NCBI GenBank assembly: GCA_011037195.1
Contig: JAAEAF010001094.1
Span: forward strand, 1 to 64,000
DNA: 64,000 nucleotides
Direction: 5' to 3'
From: Triatoma infestans
Lineage: Eukaryota > Arthropoda > Insecta > Hemiptera > Reduviidae
Part shown: piece by piece, positions 47,159 through 59,070 of the stretch
Numbering within the stretch: the first letter of the stretch is position 1
Layout: the number at the start of each line of letters is the position of its first letter
Translations under genes and position numbers: made by a program
The notes under the pieces: model-generated
Told to the model about the DNA's origin: nothing
What the model saw: only the letters and a program-made list of their open reading frames with translations
The model's database searches: none

Positions 47159-49262
47159 TCTGGTGTGAAACACTCACAAAACTTTCTCTTACTCCAGTTT
47201 TGAAAATTGTAACAGACAAATTTTATAGTTAGTCTATGGATTAAAATTCTCTCTATGTCCGCAGAAAGATTGCCGCGTATCTGCTATGATTCTTTAGTAA
47301 AGAATATTAATAATAAGAATATCCCGTTTAATTGGGTATCTAGATTGAGAGAGTTGTTATTTGTAATTGGGGGACATGGATGTTTGGGACCTCCAGGACG
47401 GAGAATTGGTCTCACTTAAGTATGGTGACATCCTGAAGAAATTCAATAACCATTTATTGTGCACAGATATCGAACTAGCTGTACAATCCAGTTTTAACCT
47501 ACACTTCAGGAATATCAGTACTCTTGGATTGGGTGAAGGCTATATTCGATATAAAATACATATTGATATGATCAGAGTCGCCAGCCAAATGAGACTTATT
47601 TCAAAAAAAACACCCCAGAATATTAGCTAAAGGTATAAATTATAAGTTTTCCCCTGAAGATTATTGCCCATTATGTTTTCTGGATAAGGATAATATATCA
47701 CATTTTCTCGCATCATGTCATATATTAAATCACTTTAGGACAAAATTTTTACAAAATTATATTAATCCTATATTACCTCCTCAGGTTCAATTGGAGAATT
47801 TACTAAATATCGACTCCTATTCAAAATTAAAAAATATTTATCTGTATGCAGTAAATAGTTTAAAACTCCGAAACTCTTTAGTACTATTAGATTAAGTCAG
47901 ATATATGTTTGTTTTAATATCTATTGTCTTCAACTTTTTTTATTTTTTTTTTTATTTGTCATTATTTTACGCAGGTGCTGAATTTCATTTATTTTATCAG
48001 AATAGTTAGTATTATTTTATATTATATTTTATCTGTACCTTTCTAGATTATTTAGACAAAGAGCTGTCAGTATTTTATTTTATTTTTTTTTTGGAATTTC
48101 GTTTATTTCATTTGTTTCACATTGTTGTTTTTATTTATAACATTACTATGAATAATATTTATTAATTTTATTACTATTATCATTATTATGATTCAATTTC
48201 ATTTTTTTATATAATTTTTATTATTATTATTATTTTCTTATTTGAAATATTATGTACATACACACTATATTGTAATACTGATATTGTAATTGTATATTGA
48301 AGGTATAATGAGGGCAACTCATTGCTACAAGTGTTAAACTTATAAGCAATGAATAAATAAATAAATAAAATAAATAAATAACAGACAAATTTTATAGTTA
48401 GTGTACCAAATTTAATGGAAATTCATCGAAAACCTCAAACAAAAAAACTGTTCAGTAAAAGAACACTTCTGGTTTTTCTAATTTTCTTGAAACTCGTTAT
48501 TTTCGACATCTATTTATTTCTAATTAATTTTTTGTTTGGATGATAGAATTGTATAAATCAACTATCTATGATAGTACTCAAACACATCCTCACCGTTCCC
48601 CTAAAAGTGTCCTTAAATGAATTTTCCCAGAGAAATGTTTTAAATAAAAGTTGTAGATCTTTGTATGTGTAGTTTATATAGAAAGTTTCCAGAAAATCGT
48701 CAAAGCCATTTTTTAGAAAATTGCCAAAAAACTGGAAAAAAATCATTTAATAAAGTGGTATAGTAAAGACGCACTTCCGGTTATCCGATTTTTTTTTTGT
48801 CAAACTCGGAATTTAAACAACATATTTAATTCTAATTAACATTATTTAGATAACAGAAATAAACTGAAATAGCACTTGACATGAAAACCTAATCCCATCC
48901 CTCCCCCTTAAATGAATTTTCCCAGAGAAATGTTTCAAATAAAAGTTGTAGCTGTTAGTATATGTAGCTGATATTTTTGAGAAAATCGCAAAAACTTTAA
49001 AAAACAGGGACTAGTAAAGTGGTTCTTCCGGTTGAGGAATGTTGACTGATCATTGTCAGGTCCCATGGTGATATCTAAATTTCAACTTTCTACGGTTTTT
49101 CATTTTTGAGCTATGCTGTTCACACACACATACACCATTTGCTAAAAAAAAAAACACTTTTTTGGACTCAAGGGACCTCAAAACGGATATTTCCGGTGAA
49201 AACTCGATATGGAAAATTTGACACGATTACAATACTTTCTCTTATTAGAAGTAGGAGAAAGT
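47159..49262 (+). repeat. Family F copy split by a LINE insertion
   Basis: The two halves (47159-47233 and 48380-49262) join perfectly across the LINE at 47234-48379. It starts TCTGGTGTGAAACACTCACA and ends with the hairpin ctcttattagaagtaggag. ETS-like blocks lie near 48774 and 49025. Confidence 0.88.
47234..48379 (+). mobile_element. 5'-truncated LINE with 22-23-bp target duplication
   Basis: Flanked by a perfect duplication at 47211-47233 and 48380-48402. It carries a decayed C-terminal LINE reading: SPEDYCPLCFLDKDNISHFL, then ASCHILNHFR, a CxxC...H...C knuckle. A long AT-rich 3' UTR and a tail of (AATA)n at 48350-48379 follow. One frame break lies near 47620. The clade differs from the ATT-tailed LINEs in this window. 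Confidence 0.87.
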
Positions 49263-49264
49263 AA

Positions 49265-49608
49265 TAAATATTTATGTAATTAGACGAAGTTTATAGAAAA
49301 TCGTTTTAACCGTTTTCGTGAAAAATTGAGGAAAAACCGAAAAAAACTGATCAATAATGTCGCACTTTTGTTTGAGTGGATTTCGATCGAAATCTTCATG
49401 CCTCATGCAGATTTCGATCGAAATCTTCATGCCTCATGCGATGTCTGAAACCACGTTTCAACTTCCGCGACTTTTCGTTTTTTTTTTACACACATGGCGT
49501 ATTCAGGGAACCGCAAAACATATATATTTTCATTAGTGTGAAAAGTTGAATTTTATAATTTGTCACAATAGCAATACTTTTTCTTACCCAGAGTAAGAGA
49601 AAGTAAAA
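49265..49608 (+). repeat. Family F diverged 3' fragment
   Basis: Keeps gaaaatcgttttaaccg and ends with cacaatagcaatactttttc and gagtaagagaaagt. It contains an internal direct duplication of tttcgatcgaaatcttcatg at 49380-49438. Confidence 0.7.
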
Positions 49609-49917
49609 AGATCTGTTTATGGAATACTAATACGACTTTTTCTCTCACTGCTTTCAATAATTAATTGTAATTGCCAAAATTGTCTTATAAATAAAATTTG
49701 ACGCTAACATTTACCCTTATCAATAAATTTAGTGCAAATAAATAGGTAATGAATGAGAATCATACTAAGCTAATCCAAGTAACTCTACCAATATTTTTGA
49801 ATTATAATATCTCTCACAGATTCCTAAGAATGATTCCAAAATTATTTCTTCTGAGGAAAAAAATAAAAATTGTGTTAAATAAAAGTGATTGGTTCATTTC
49901 TGTAAAAAAAAAAAAAA
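49609..49917. other. Short AT-rich gap between family F copies
   Basis: No gene or repeat recognised before the poly-A run that precedes the next copy. Confidence 0.5.
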
Positions 49918-50890
49918 TCTGGTGTGAAACACTCACACAACTTTCTCTTACTCCAGTTCTCGAAATTATAATTGAAAAAATTTTATAGTTTGTGTACCAA
50001 ATTAATTCAAATACGCGAAAACTGAAAAAACTGTACAGTAATAAACGCACTTTCGGTTAACTAATTTCCTTGAAACTCGGAATTTTGGCCATCCATTTAT
50101 TTCTAATATTAATTTTGTTTGGATGATAGAATTGTATAATCAATCTATGATAGCACTTTAGAGAAAAACAAACCCCATCATCCTCTCCCCTAAAAATGCC
50201 ATTAAATTAATTTTCCTAGAGAAATGTTTTAAATAAAAGTTGTAGATCTTTGTATGCTTAGTTTATATAATACGTTTCAAGAAAATCATCGCGAAGCCAT
50301 TTTTGATTAAATCACGAAAAAGTAGAAAAATCATTTAGTATAGTTGTATAAAGGAAACGCATTTCCGGTCTTTGATTTTTTTCAAACTCGGAATTTCAAC
50401 ATATTTAATTCTAATTTATATTATTTAGATGATAGAATTGTTTGATAAACTGAAATAGCACTTTAGATGAAAACCTAACCCCATCCCTCCCCCATAACTA
50501 CCCTTAAATGAATTTTCCCAAAGAAATGTTATAAAATAAAAGTTGTAGCTCTTTGTATGTGTAGTTGATATACCAAGTTTGAAGAAAATCGGCGGAGCCA
50601 TTTTTTGAGAAAAATGCAAAAAAGTAAAAAAAAAAAAAACAAGTAAAGTGATACTTCCGTTGAGGAATTTTGACAGATGACCCACTGTCCGGATCCCATG
50701 GTGATACCTAAACGGAATATCAAGTTTGAATATTCTACGATTTTTCGTTTTTGAGCTATGCTGTTCCCATTCATACACCACATTTTTGGACTCAGTATAT
50801 TTCCTCAAAACGGATATTTCCGGTGAAAACTCGATATCGAAAATTTGACACAATTACGATACTTCCTCTTACTAGGAGTAAGAGAAGGTA
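49918..50890 (+). repeat. Family F full-length copy
   Basis: Starts TCTGGTGTGAAACACTCACA at 49918 and ends with ctcttactaggagtaagag. The first module has lost its ETS-like site (gcactttcggtt). The second has gcatttccggtc and the third gatacttccgttgag, so this copy has eroded sites. The CA tract is nearly lost. Confidence 0.9.
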
Positions 50891-51190
50891 AAAAAAAAAA
50901 TCATTCCGTAAAGACGTGCTTCCGGTTGTTCGACTTAAACGAAACTATCGATGCAGTGAGTATATCTAATCTGAAACTACTCAATTTTTTTTTTTTTTTT
51001 TTGTCCCCCACATTTGAGGTATATTGTTGACATACATGTAATACAGTTATATCATAAATAAATTAAAAAATCGAACTCAAGGGATCTGTCTGGAAGCTTG
51101 TATTTCCGTGGTAGGAAAACTCAAATTCTAAAAATTTTTGACTAACACCAATGACCTCAGTTACAATAATAAGAGAAATAGAAAAACAGT
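50891..51190 (+). repeat. Family F diverged fragment
   Basis: Contains tgcttccggttgttcgact, tatttccgtggtaggaaaac and a degraded end. Too diverged to place its 5' end. Confidence 0.6.
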
Positions 51191-51744
51191 TTCCATTTCA
51201 AACAAAATTCTTTTATATCCGAATTTTTCCGCACACGCTCGGCCTACATTCCTTTTCTTTTATTGCATGTGTTTTGGAAAGGTGTAAAAAAAAAATGACT
51301 TTCTAATCAGCCATCTTGAGATTAGTGTCTATCTGTCAGTCTGTCTGTCTGTGCATGTCTGTCGTGTGTTTATAGGAAGCCACTGGAACAGCAGTTCATC
51401 CGGTGGAAAGCATTACAATCTTGTTCCTCTCATTGTCAAGCGATCATATTGCTGCATGTGTTGGTATTCACTTCCTTTTTTTAGCTTTTGTCATTTTAGC
51501 ACTCCCTATATTCAGTCCCATATTTACTACACTGAGCAAAGAGTGATTTTCATTTCAGTTTAATAAACTATTAAATTAGATATTTTATTTTTCTCTGCTT
51601 GAAGAAGATCGTGCAAAATTTTATGAAAATTGAATTTTTCACCGGAAATACCTATATTGACGTCCCAGTGAAGAAATAAAAAATGTTTTTAAGGGAAAAT
51701 TGTTGGAGTGTATAAATTACGTGACACAGGTAAGAGGTCAATTA
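51191..51744. other. Spacer, no gene recognised
   Basis: A (CTGT)n patch lies at 51328-51352. A short family F-like piece (cttgaagaagatcgtgcaaa, ttcaccggaaatacc) lies at 51599-51660. Confidence 0.45.
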
Positions 51745-52090
51745 TATTGGGTCGGAAATGCAAAGCCTTAATCAATGGTGCAGGGAGTTGGATTTACCTT
51801 TTGTTTGCAAACAAAAAATAGTACAATTACACCAGTTATGCCAAAACACTTTCCCTGATACTATTCAGTTAGAAACCTTTTTAAAGTTTCGCATACTGCG
51901 TCCGTAAAAGTTTTAGAGACTTTATATAGATCACAGATTAACTTAGAAACTTCCATATCAAGAACAAAAAAAGTATTAAATGTGCTAAGATATTGTCATA
52001 CATTGAAAATAGTCCTCCTGCTCTATCGGAATCTAATTCTATCAAAAATAGATTACGCGGTGTTGTGTGGTAAAACATACCGTCGATTTT
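51745..52090 (+). pseudogene. LINE RT thumb fragment, interrupted by mariner
   Basis: One frame reads TKKVLNVLRYCHTLKIVLLL followed by YRNLILSKIDYAVLCGKTYR. This resembles the LLLYR.LI.SK.DY.....G block downstream of the LINE RT catalytic site. The mariner at 52097 is inserted just after it. Confidence 0.6.
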
Positions 52091-52096
52091 AAGATA

Positions 52097-53412
52097 CGAG
52101 ATGTGTAAATTAAGTAATGAGACTGATTTTCTAGTGTTCGATCTGGCAACACTGGAGACGCGGCGCATGCGTGGTAGGGCAACTAAACATCTGATACACG
52201 TCCAGTGCAAATTTGAAGATGCTAGAGTTGTGCACTGTCCGTAGTGACTTTTTTTGTGAGCAAGGTTTTTTCAGTGCGTTTTAAAAATGAGTGACATCAA
52301 TTACGAGCAACGTTGTGCTATCAGGTTTTGCTTCAGACTTGGGCACAGTGCAACGGAAACGTTTGAAAAACTGTGCCAGGCCTATGGAGACAATGTTTTG
52401 TCGAGAGCACAGGTTTTTAGGTGGTTTAAGTCGTTTGCAGAAGGAAGGGAATCAATTGAAGACGAGCCTCGCAGCGGAAGACCTTCATCTTCAAGAACCG
52501 ACGAAAATGTTGGCAGAATCCGCGATCTCGTGCGTTCAGATCGTCGTTTGACAGTCCGAATGATCGGCGAAGAGTTGAATTTGACTCACACAACCGTTCA
52601 TCAAATTTTGACTAATGAATTGGGGATGAGAAAAATTTGTGCAAAAATGGTTCCGAAAAATCTTTCACAAGAGCAAAAAGACATCAGAAAGGAAAGGAGC
52701 CTTGACTTTTTGGGAGCAATTGAAAACGATCCCAATTTTTTTGGAACGTGTTATTACAGGAGACGAGTCTTGGGTGTTTGAGTATGACCCAGAAACTAAG
52801 CGTCAGAGCATGCAGTGGCACACTTCAACCTCTCCAAGGCCAAAAAAAGCAAGAATGAGCAAGTCAAAAATCAAATGCATGCTGATTTGCTTTTTTGATA
52901 GCCAAGGAATCGTTCACAAAGAATTTGTGCCTCAATGCCAAATGGTAAACCAACATTTTTACCGAGAAGTTCTTGAGAGACTTCGAAAAAGAGTCATGCG
53001 TGTGAGACCAAACATCAAAAACAAGTGGGTGTTGCATCACGACAATGCTCCGTGTCACACCGCGATTTCTATTAATGAGTATTTGGCCAGTAATAACATT
53101 CCTGTGGCTCCTCAGCCTCCTTATTCACCCGACTTGAGTCCATGTGACTTTTTTTTGTTCCCCAAATTGAAAAATCACCTCAAGGGACGTCATTTTGGAA
53201 CATTGGAGAATATTCAAACAGCCGTAACCGACCAACTGAAGTCTATTCCAGTATCCGAGTTCCAGCACTGCTATGACGAATGGAAGAATCGTCTTCAGCG
53301 TTGTGTGGCTTCACAAGGTAGTTACTTTGAAGGGGTCAATGCTGAATTGTAATTTTATTTGAATAAAAAAAAGATAAAAAAATCAGTCTCATTACTTAAT
53401 TTACACACCTCG
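52097..53412 (+). mobile_element. Mariner transposon, nearly intact
   Basis: Terminal inverted repeats of about 34 bp (CGAGATGTGTAAATTAAGTA at the left, one change at the right) are flanked by TA at 52095-52096 and 53413-53414. The length of 1316 bp is the normal full size for mariners. The high similarity of the two ends and the almost open transposase frame indicate a recent copy. Confidence 0.95.
52287..53352 (+). pseudogene. Mariner transposase with one frameshift
   Basis: A DD34D transposase that cuts and pastes the surrounding element. The N-terminal part has two helix-turn-helix regions ([40 protein letters not shown]). A KMVPKNL block follows, where mariners usually have WVPHxL. The catalytic residues are Asp in TGDESW (codon at 52762), in HHDNAPCH and in YSPDLSPCDFF, with 34 residues between the last two. 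A 7-base T run at 52736-52742 puts the two halves in different frames; six T would give one frame of 354 codons ending TAA at 53352. All else looks functional. The start at 52287 is the first ATG after the left end and fits the family's usual N-terminus. Confidence 0.93.
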
Positions 53413-53414
53413 TA

Positions 53415-53589
53415 GATTCAATACAGTACGCATATTTCTCGGTGCGAAGTAATCAACACCATCAAGTAATCAACTAATGCAACTACTTTTAGTTGAGGCA
53501 AAAGTAATGCCCTATGGATAAGACGTGATTATTGGCGGGTGATTCTTAATTAAAAGGTTAATAAGTATTTAGCAATATTACCTTACTAA
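53415..53589. other. Short spacer after mariner
   Basis: No feature recognised; presumably the rest of the sequence into which the mariner inserted. Confidence 0.4.
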
Positions 53590-54480
53590 GAGCTCTCAAG
53601 GCTCGTAGAACTTGAAACTTACACATAGATTCTGGACTCTTGGACTCGCACAACCTATATCTTCGGCAGAACAAAAGCGGAGCTAAGAAGAATTATGCCC
53701 TCGTTACATGGCATTGCCTTTTAAGGAAGCATCCTAACATAATATGGGTTTCTCTGCGGATCCGCTTTGCAGGAAAAATATCTAAAAGGATAAGAGGACA
53801 CCGTTTCACCTTCTTGGAAAGTGCGTCGCATTATGCTCGCAGATTATTCCTGAAATTTGGCGTCCATAATCTGGTTGCCGAGAATGCGAGATCAGAATTT
53901 TTACTCACCTCAGGAGCTGTGATGGATGCCAGAAATTATATTTATTAATATAATTTGAAAAACATTATGATTTGAAAGAAAAATGCAAGTTGGTTGGCAG
54001 AAGTGGTCACAGAACTTTGGTAGCTTTGTCTTTCGCCCCTACTTGCAGTCATACAAAAGGGGAGGATTTGGTACTACCAAGAGAAGGCATTCTTACAAGA
54101 GAGAGTCTAAATTCTGCTTTCGAATAGGACAGTCTGAATTAGACATTCAACCAGAACATTTGTTTCAACAATCGCTCTCTTAAATTCAGTGCCAATTAAA
54201 GTGTTAACATTTGAGTTTCAAACAATCTAGCTACTGGTTATTTGATTCTATCCATTTATAAGTTAATTCAAGATTCACAATTAATAATTAACTTGTAAAT
54301 TTACTAATTTAATATATAGTTTAAATTATTTATTTAAAAGTGGTTCTTATTCTCTATTTTTAATACTTTTATCTCTATCTTAAACATATACACCCACAAG
54401 CTCCTTTTACAAAACCGCTCATGCTACAATACTTACAAACATACAACAACACATCATACCAACTACATTGCACAGCTCTG
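53590..54480 (-). repeat. Dispersed repeat family X, copy 4, longest
   Basis: The best-preserved copy, inverted. The terminal core is at 54225-54480 (cctttt, accgctcatgctac, gtggttcttattctc). The inner blocks at 53930-54180 are shared with 34080-34430. Sequence from 53590 to 53930 has open frames on the plus strand (53640-53948, 102 codons) with no domain I recognise. It is an element of unknown class; an LTR element is possible. Confidence 0.55.
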
Positions 54481-54939
54481 TCGTTTTTCAATGATGCAGG
54501 GCTGATATGAGGTGTTCTACAGGGTGCACAATGGGCCCAACAGTGGCCTAAGTGCTAAACCTTCCTGGAGGGTACCGAGTTCTAGATTAGATTAGATTAG
54601 ATTCTGGATGAGAAAGAGAACGCCTGTAATGGATAAAATGTTTTGTTTTACGGCAAATCTAGATTCCAGAATGGCTTAATTTTGCATAAGATTCCGCAGA
54701 AGTCGTTAAACATAATGACCTAGCCTGGAAGGAGGGTCACCATAATATGTTCATCTTGATATATATATGCTAAAATCAAAGAGGATTGGGGATTATGGGG
54801 GGGAGAATACTCCTATCTATCATTTATTGCGCAAATTTGAGGAATACTATCAGAACTTGGAGTGACGTGAATATGGTTGTGTTGTGTTATCCATTTGTTT
54901 ATCAAAAGGAAGCTTTGAATTTGACAGGAAGCTTTGTTA
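54481..54939. other. Spacer with short TTAGA-type repeat
   Basis: Four units of ttaga at 54583-54602. Otherwise unrecognised. Confidence 0.5.
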
Positions 54940-55345
54940 AAATCCTTTAACCGGAAGTAACACTTATTAAATGGAATTTGTCAGTGTTTTTTTTTCTTTT
55001 GTGATACTTCAATACTTTCATTTAAATTTGGTATAAACACGACACCCATGGAGTCTATAAAGTTTTTGGGAATGATTTTTTGAAAAAAATTGATTTTGGG
55101 GAGGGAGGATTTCTAGAGGAGAGATGGCTTTAAAGCTCCCTTTAATGTACCAAATTCAAAACAGCACATGGATCTAGCATTTACATGGTGTTGAGGAGAA
55201 TTCATTGTCGACGGCCAATCAAGTTTCGACTTGATTATTCCCCCCCCCCGTTTTCCAAGGCACGACAGCCATGAGTTTCTCTAAAATTTGATATACTATA
55301 AAAAAACACTTTCTTTTGAAATTGTTCTGTGAAAAGTTTCTAGAG
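54940..55345 (-). repeat. Family F diverged copy, inverted
   Basis: Contains aaccggaagtaacactt near 54950, a C9 run and blocks resembling inverted family F modules. The boundaries are loose. Confidence 0.5.
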
Positions 55346-56286
55346 GGATTCTCGCAACGTCACGCTATTACACTCTTAAAGAGTTTCATTTTATTATAAT
55401 TAAGATTCCACTGTCGCTACTTTTTTTTTCACACTATTCGGGCGGTCTCAGAGCTTGCGGCTCACACCCGCCCATGGAAAACGGTATTAAAGATAACTAA
55501 TTATTTTGTAAAAATCCCAAGTTTGAAGTACTTTGAATTTGGGAAGTTTAGCCCAGAACAGCTGGTCGTTACAGCTGTTTCACTTATTTTATTTTATAAC
55601 CGCAATCATAAATAAATAATCTAATAGCATGATTATATATTATTCAAAATTAGATTATATAGATATATAATAAATAATTTATAAAAAGTTTTGAAAGAAA
55701 ATATATATTTTTTAACAGGTTACAGCATCCATCTATATACGTAGTGTTCTACAGATGTAGGCCTGAGATCACCAATCAACCGACTAGAAGAACTTGCTAG
55801 ATGGAGAATGTATAGGTGCCTAGGTTGACCTATATTCATACTTTATAATTAAAGAGATACCTGGTTACACTTCCATAGTCCAAAACTTGATTCTGAAGTT
55901 TAAAATAATATCAGAGTGTAAGTAATATTCCTATATATTTAATTGCTATCATCAAGTAAATTATTAGTGAATTTACATTAGTATTACTATCATTTGTTTG
56001 TAAATTAAAAATTAAGTAAAGTATTGAATATTTTTCAAGCGGCCAGAACGTTCAATTACAAAATTAGGTGTCCTGAATAGGTTTGGGAGAACATATTTTA
56101 CTATTAGCAATTCAGTAAGATGAATTAAAGTATTACGTTTTATATATAAGTGCATGTGTGTATGTGTGTGGTGTGTGCATGTAAAATCTCATTACAAAAA
56201 ACAAACAAACAAAAATCAAACAAAATGTTTTCAAGTTTCACTTCATCCATTCAGAATTCTTTCGAAATCGGTTAGTTTGAACTACC
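55346..56286. other. AT-rich spacer, no gene seen
   Basis: No recognised frames or repeats. A GT-rich patch lies at 56154-56178. Confidence 0.45.
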
Positions 56287-56630
56287 ATAGTTGTTGTGAT
56301 GGTTGGTTCCGCAGAGCTGGAAAGCATTAGAGACATTTTCCGTGATAGCCTGCTTCTTTTTGTGGTCATCGACAGGTTTCGGGCGTTTGCCCATCTTCAG
56401 GATGCGTTTGTGATGCGTCAGTGTGATAACACAGACTTCCACAGTGCAAATACAGTTTACACACTGACACTGACACTGAGTCAGTGTGTAAACTGAATTT
56501 GCTTTGTGCAAGTCTGTGTTCCACCACTGTCTGACAAACGCATCCTGAAAATGGGCGAATGCCCGAAACCGGTCGATGACCACAAAAAGAAGCAGGCTAT
56601 CACGTAAAATGTCTCTGATCCGAACCCACA
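56287..56630. repeat. Palindromic pair of hammerhead-motif repeats
   Basis: The left half (56287-56475, element on minus) and right half (56478-56630, element on plus) are inverted copies meeting at gacactgacactgagtcag. The left copy keeps CTGAAGA, stem GGGC and GAAAC on its sense strand. The right copy has CTGAAAA, a lost G in the conserved box, but keeps GAAACCGGTC. It directly abuts the (ATT)n tract at 56636. Confidence 0.75.
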
Positions 56631-56635
56631 TGTTA

Positions 56636-56662
56636 TTATTATTATTATTATTATTATTGTTC

Positions 56663-56746
<84 letters not shown>

Positions 56747-56763
56747 GTATTAGTATTATTATT
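56636..56763. repeat. (ATT)n microsatellite at a LINE 3' end
   Basis: About 40 units with a few interruptions (ttgttctttttatt, agtattagt). The poly-leucine or poly-asparagine frames through it are spurious. Confidence 0.95.
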
Positions 56764-57780
56764 CACTAGAGGGATATAAGGGTAACCAACGCTATCGAAA
56801 ACCTCCTTGGGCCCAAATAGCTCGCTCAAAGAACATAATAATTGTCGGATATAGGATAAGAATCCAGATGCGGATCTAACCCATCTAAGATTCATAACAG
56901 CCCAAACAAATCAGACCTTATTATTTATTATTATTTGTCTGTGGGGAGGGAAAACCCTACGCTTTCCAAAGCCTCACTGGGCCCGTATAGCTACCCCAAG
57001 AAAAACAACAACAAGCCGGGTCTACAACAAAAATCCAGACCCGGATCTAATCCTTCTAAGATTCACCGCAGTCCGAATAAATCGGATAATAACCTTAAGC
57101 GGAAATAACCTTAAGCTCTTCCACGGACATCTCTAATTTCCTCACAACCCAAGCAATCAGTCATAAGATGGATGGGTGTTTCCGCCTCTGTCTCACAGAC
57201 TCTATAAAATGGATCCGGCATGAGCCCCATTATGTAGAGATGTCTCCTTAAACCACAATGTCCAGTAAGAGATCCAACCAGATGCCTGAGAGCGCTCCGT
57301 GAAAAACACAGCAACGAATGAGACCTTAACCTCAAAGTGAAATAGTCTAAGCTCTTCCATAGTCATCCTTTTCCAACCAAAGGTCTTTAAAAATGTAATT
57401 TCCTCAAAAACCCAAGCAATCTATCATTAGTTGGATGGATGTTTACACCTCTATCTCACAAACTCTACAAAAAGGATCTTGCCACATACTAGCTTCATGA
57501 CGTAGAGATGTCTCCTTAAATCATATGGTCCAGTAAGGCTTGAGAAAAGTACGTGATAGACTCAGCAACAACAAAAAAACTCTCTTTGAACCGTCGAAAA
57601 CCAATAGAAATCTTCCATTGGGATGAATGCTATCAAACTGTCCATGCCTAGATGTTCGACAAACATGTACCAAATGACACGCAAACTGCAGGCTCCAGGA
57701 CCAGAGAGGCGTCTAATATGGCCAACCGAACCTAACTTTTTCATTCTCCTAGACAACCATATGACCTAGAACCGAAACTA
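56764..57780 (-). pseudogene. Array of three truncated LINE tails
   Basis: At least three successive 3' ends of one ATT-tailed LINE subfamily lie on the minus strand. Copy a is 56764-56920, starting near ttgggcccaaatagct. Copy b is 56935-57330, with its own ttattatttattatt tail and the peptide SLTGHCGLRRHLYIMGL, then CETEAETPIHLMTDC. Copy c is 57330-57780, more decayed, with gatgtctccttaaatcat. All are 5'-truncated at different points. Confidence 0.75.
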
Positions 57781-58884
57781 GAACAATATTCTTTGAAGAG
57801 ATAGTTCTTCTAGTCTTTTAGACAAATTTTTTAGTTCAACTACCATAATAACTAAACCCTATTTTTTTTTTTTTTCAGCTTTCCGGTTATTTCAGAAATG
57901 GCTGACACTAATTTCTTTATTGAATATTTCGGGCATATAAAAGATTTAATACTTTTATTGGACTTTTTTTTCCCGAAAATTACTGTAGATAGTTCTATGG
58001 AGTGGATAACTGATGTCATATAATAAAACGTGACGACCATAAATGTGCTACAATTTTTTGACTATAACTGATCTCGCCGAAATCAAACTAAAAAATAAAA
58101 CTTTTCTTTCTAAAGCGTATTTACAGCTACAACAATATAGTTGGAACAAGTAAAGTTCATGATATAGTTAGAACTTTGTTAGAGTAATCATCTAGTGGTG
58201 AGAACTCTTTCACTTTCAATTGTAAAGCACTCTTATTTTAGAAACTGTCTAGACCGTTCCGCTTCAAGTGATGAGGATAATAATTGTCAGTTAGACGGGG
58301 ACAGAAGGGCTGCTGTTGCACTAAAAGATTCGGATTGGACAGCAGCTAGTAAGTTATGAAACTTGCGTTTATAATGGGCCTTTATACGTCTTGGACAAAA
58401 GGGATATGAAGGTCATTGTGAATGGTATGATTAGAAATGTAATAGAGTGGGCATTAAGTGCGGTTTAGGATTGTAATAATTCTTTTATGTCTGGAATGTT
58501 TATTGGAGCCTCGCGTATCCATATTGGTCACTAACACAGTCTTATAAATAGCTAGTTTGTGATTCAGATCAAAGTTTTGATCATCTGCGGTCAAGTAAAC
58601 TAGAAAGTAATTTCTAACACTTATTTGCATCCTGTTGTTTCAAACGAGCTTGAGGAGACGCCAGATTAATCTCTTGTTCGTTTGAGTCCCAGCTCTTGGA
58701 ATGGTAATATCATTTAGATAAAATGATGGACAAACAGATTTGCTAATTGTGAATGTAATGTGAACAGTGATTTATTTATTGTGATATATGGCAGCTTATT
58801 TAATTTCTGCCTCAGTCCTCTAGCGTTATCGGCAAAGACAAGGTAAAGTTAAGTTCATAGGTAAATACAATAAAATAATTGCAC
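57781..58884. other. Spacer, no gene recognised
   Basis: A short family F-like piece (ttccggttatttcagaaatg) is at 57882. No coding signal elsewhere. Confidence 0.4.
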
Positions 58885-59070
58885 CTATGGGGTGTACACT
58901 AGCGGCTTGCGCTTTTGCCTTTAGTGACGAGAAGTCAGGAATCGAATCCCGTGATGTTCAAATATGTATTGCTAGCAACGTGAATGTAGATAATGAAATG
59001 GAACCAATCGCCTGAGCAAATTGGCCCACTCATTTTTAGCTAGACTATAATAATAATAATAATAATAATA
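58885..59070 (+). repeat. Possible tRNA-derived SINE (family 3)
   Basis: Has tacactagcggcttgcg and, about 50 bp later, ggaatcgaatcccg, which resembles an RNA polymerase III B box. The body ends in (AAT)8 at 59047-59070. Only one copy is seen here. Confidence 0.45.

Noticed and set aside
54583..54602. Telomere-like ttaga array
   Set aside because: Four units only, the unit is not TTAGG, and there is no subtelomeric context.
56272..56895. 207-codon minus-strand frame with poly-Asn, and the poly-Leu frame opposite
   Set aside because: Both read through the (ATT)n tract and the palindromic repeat; no domain and no conservation expected.
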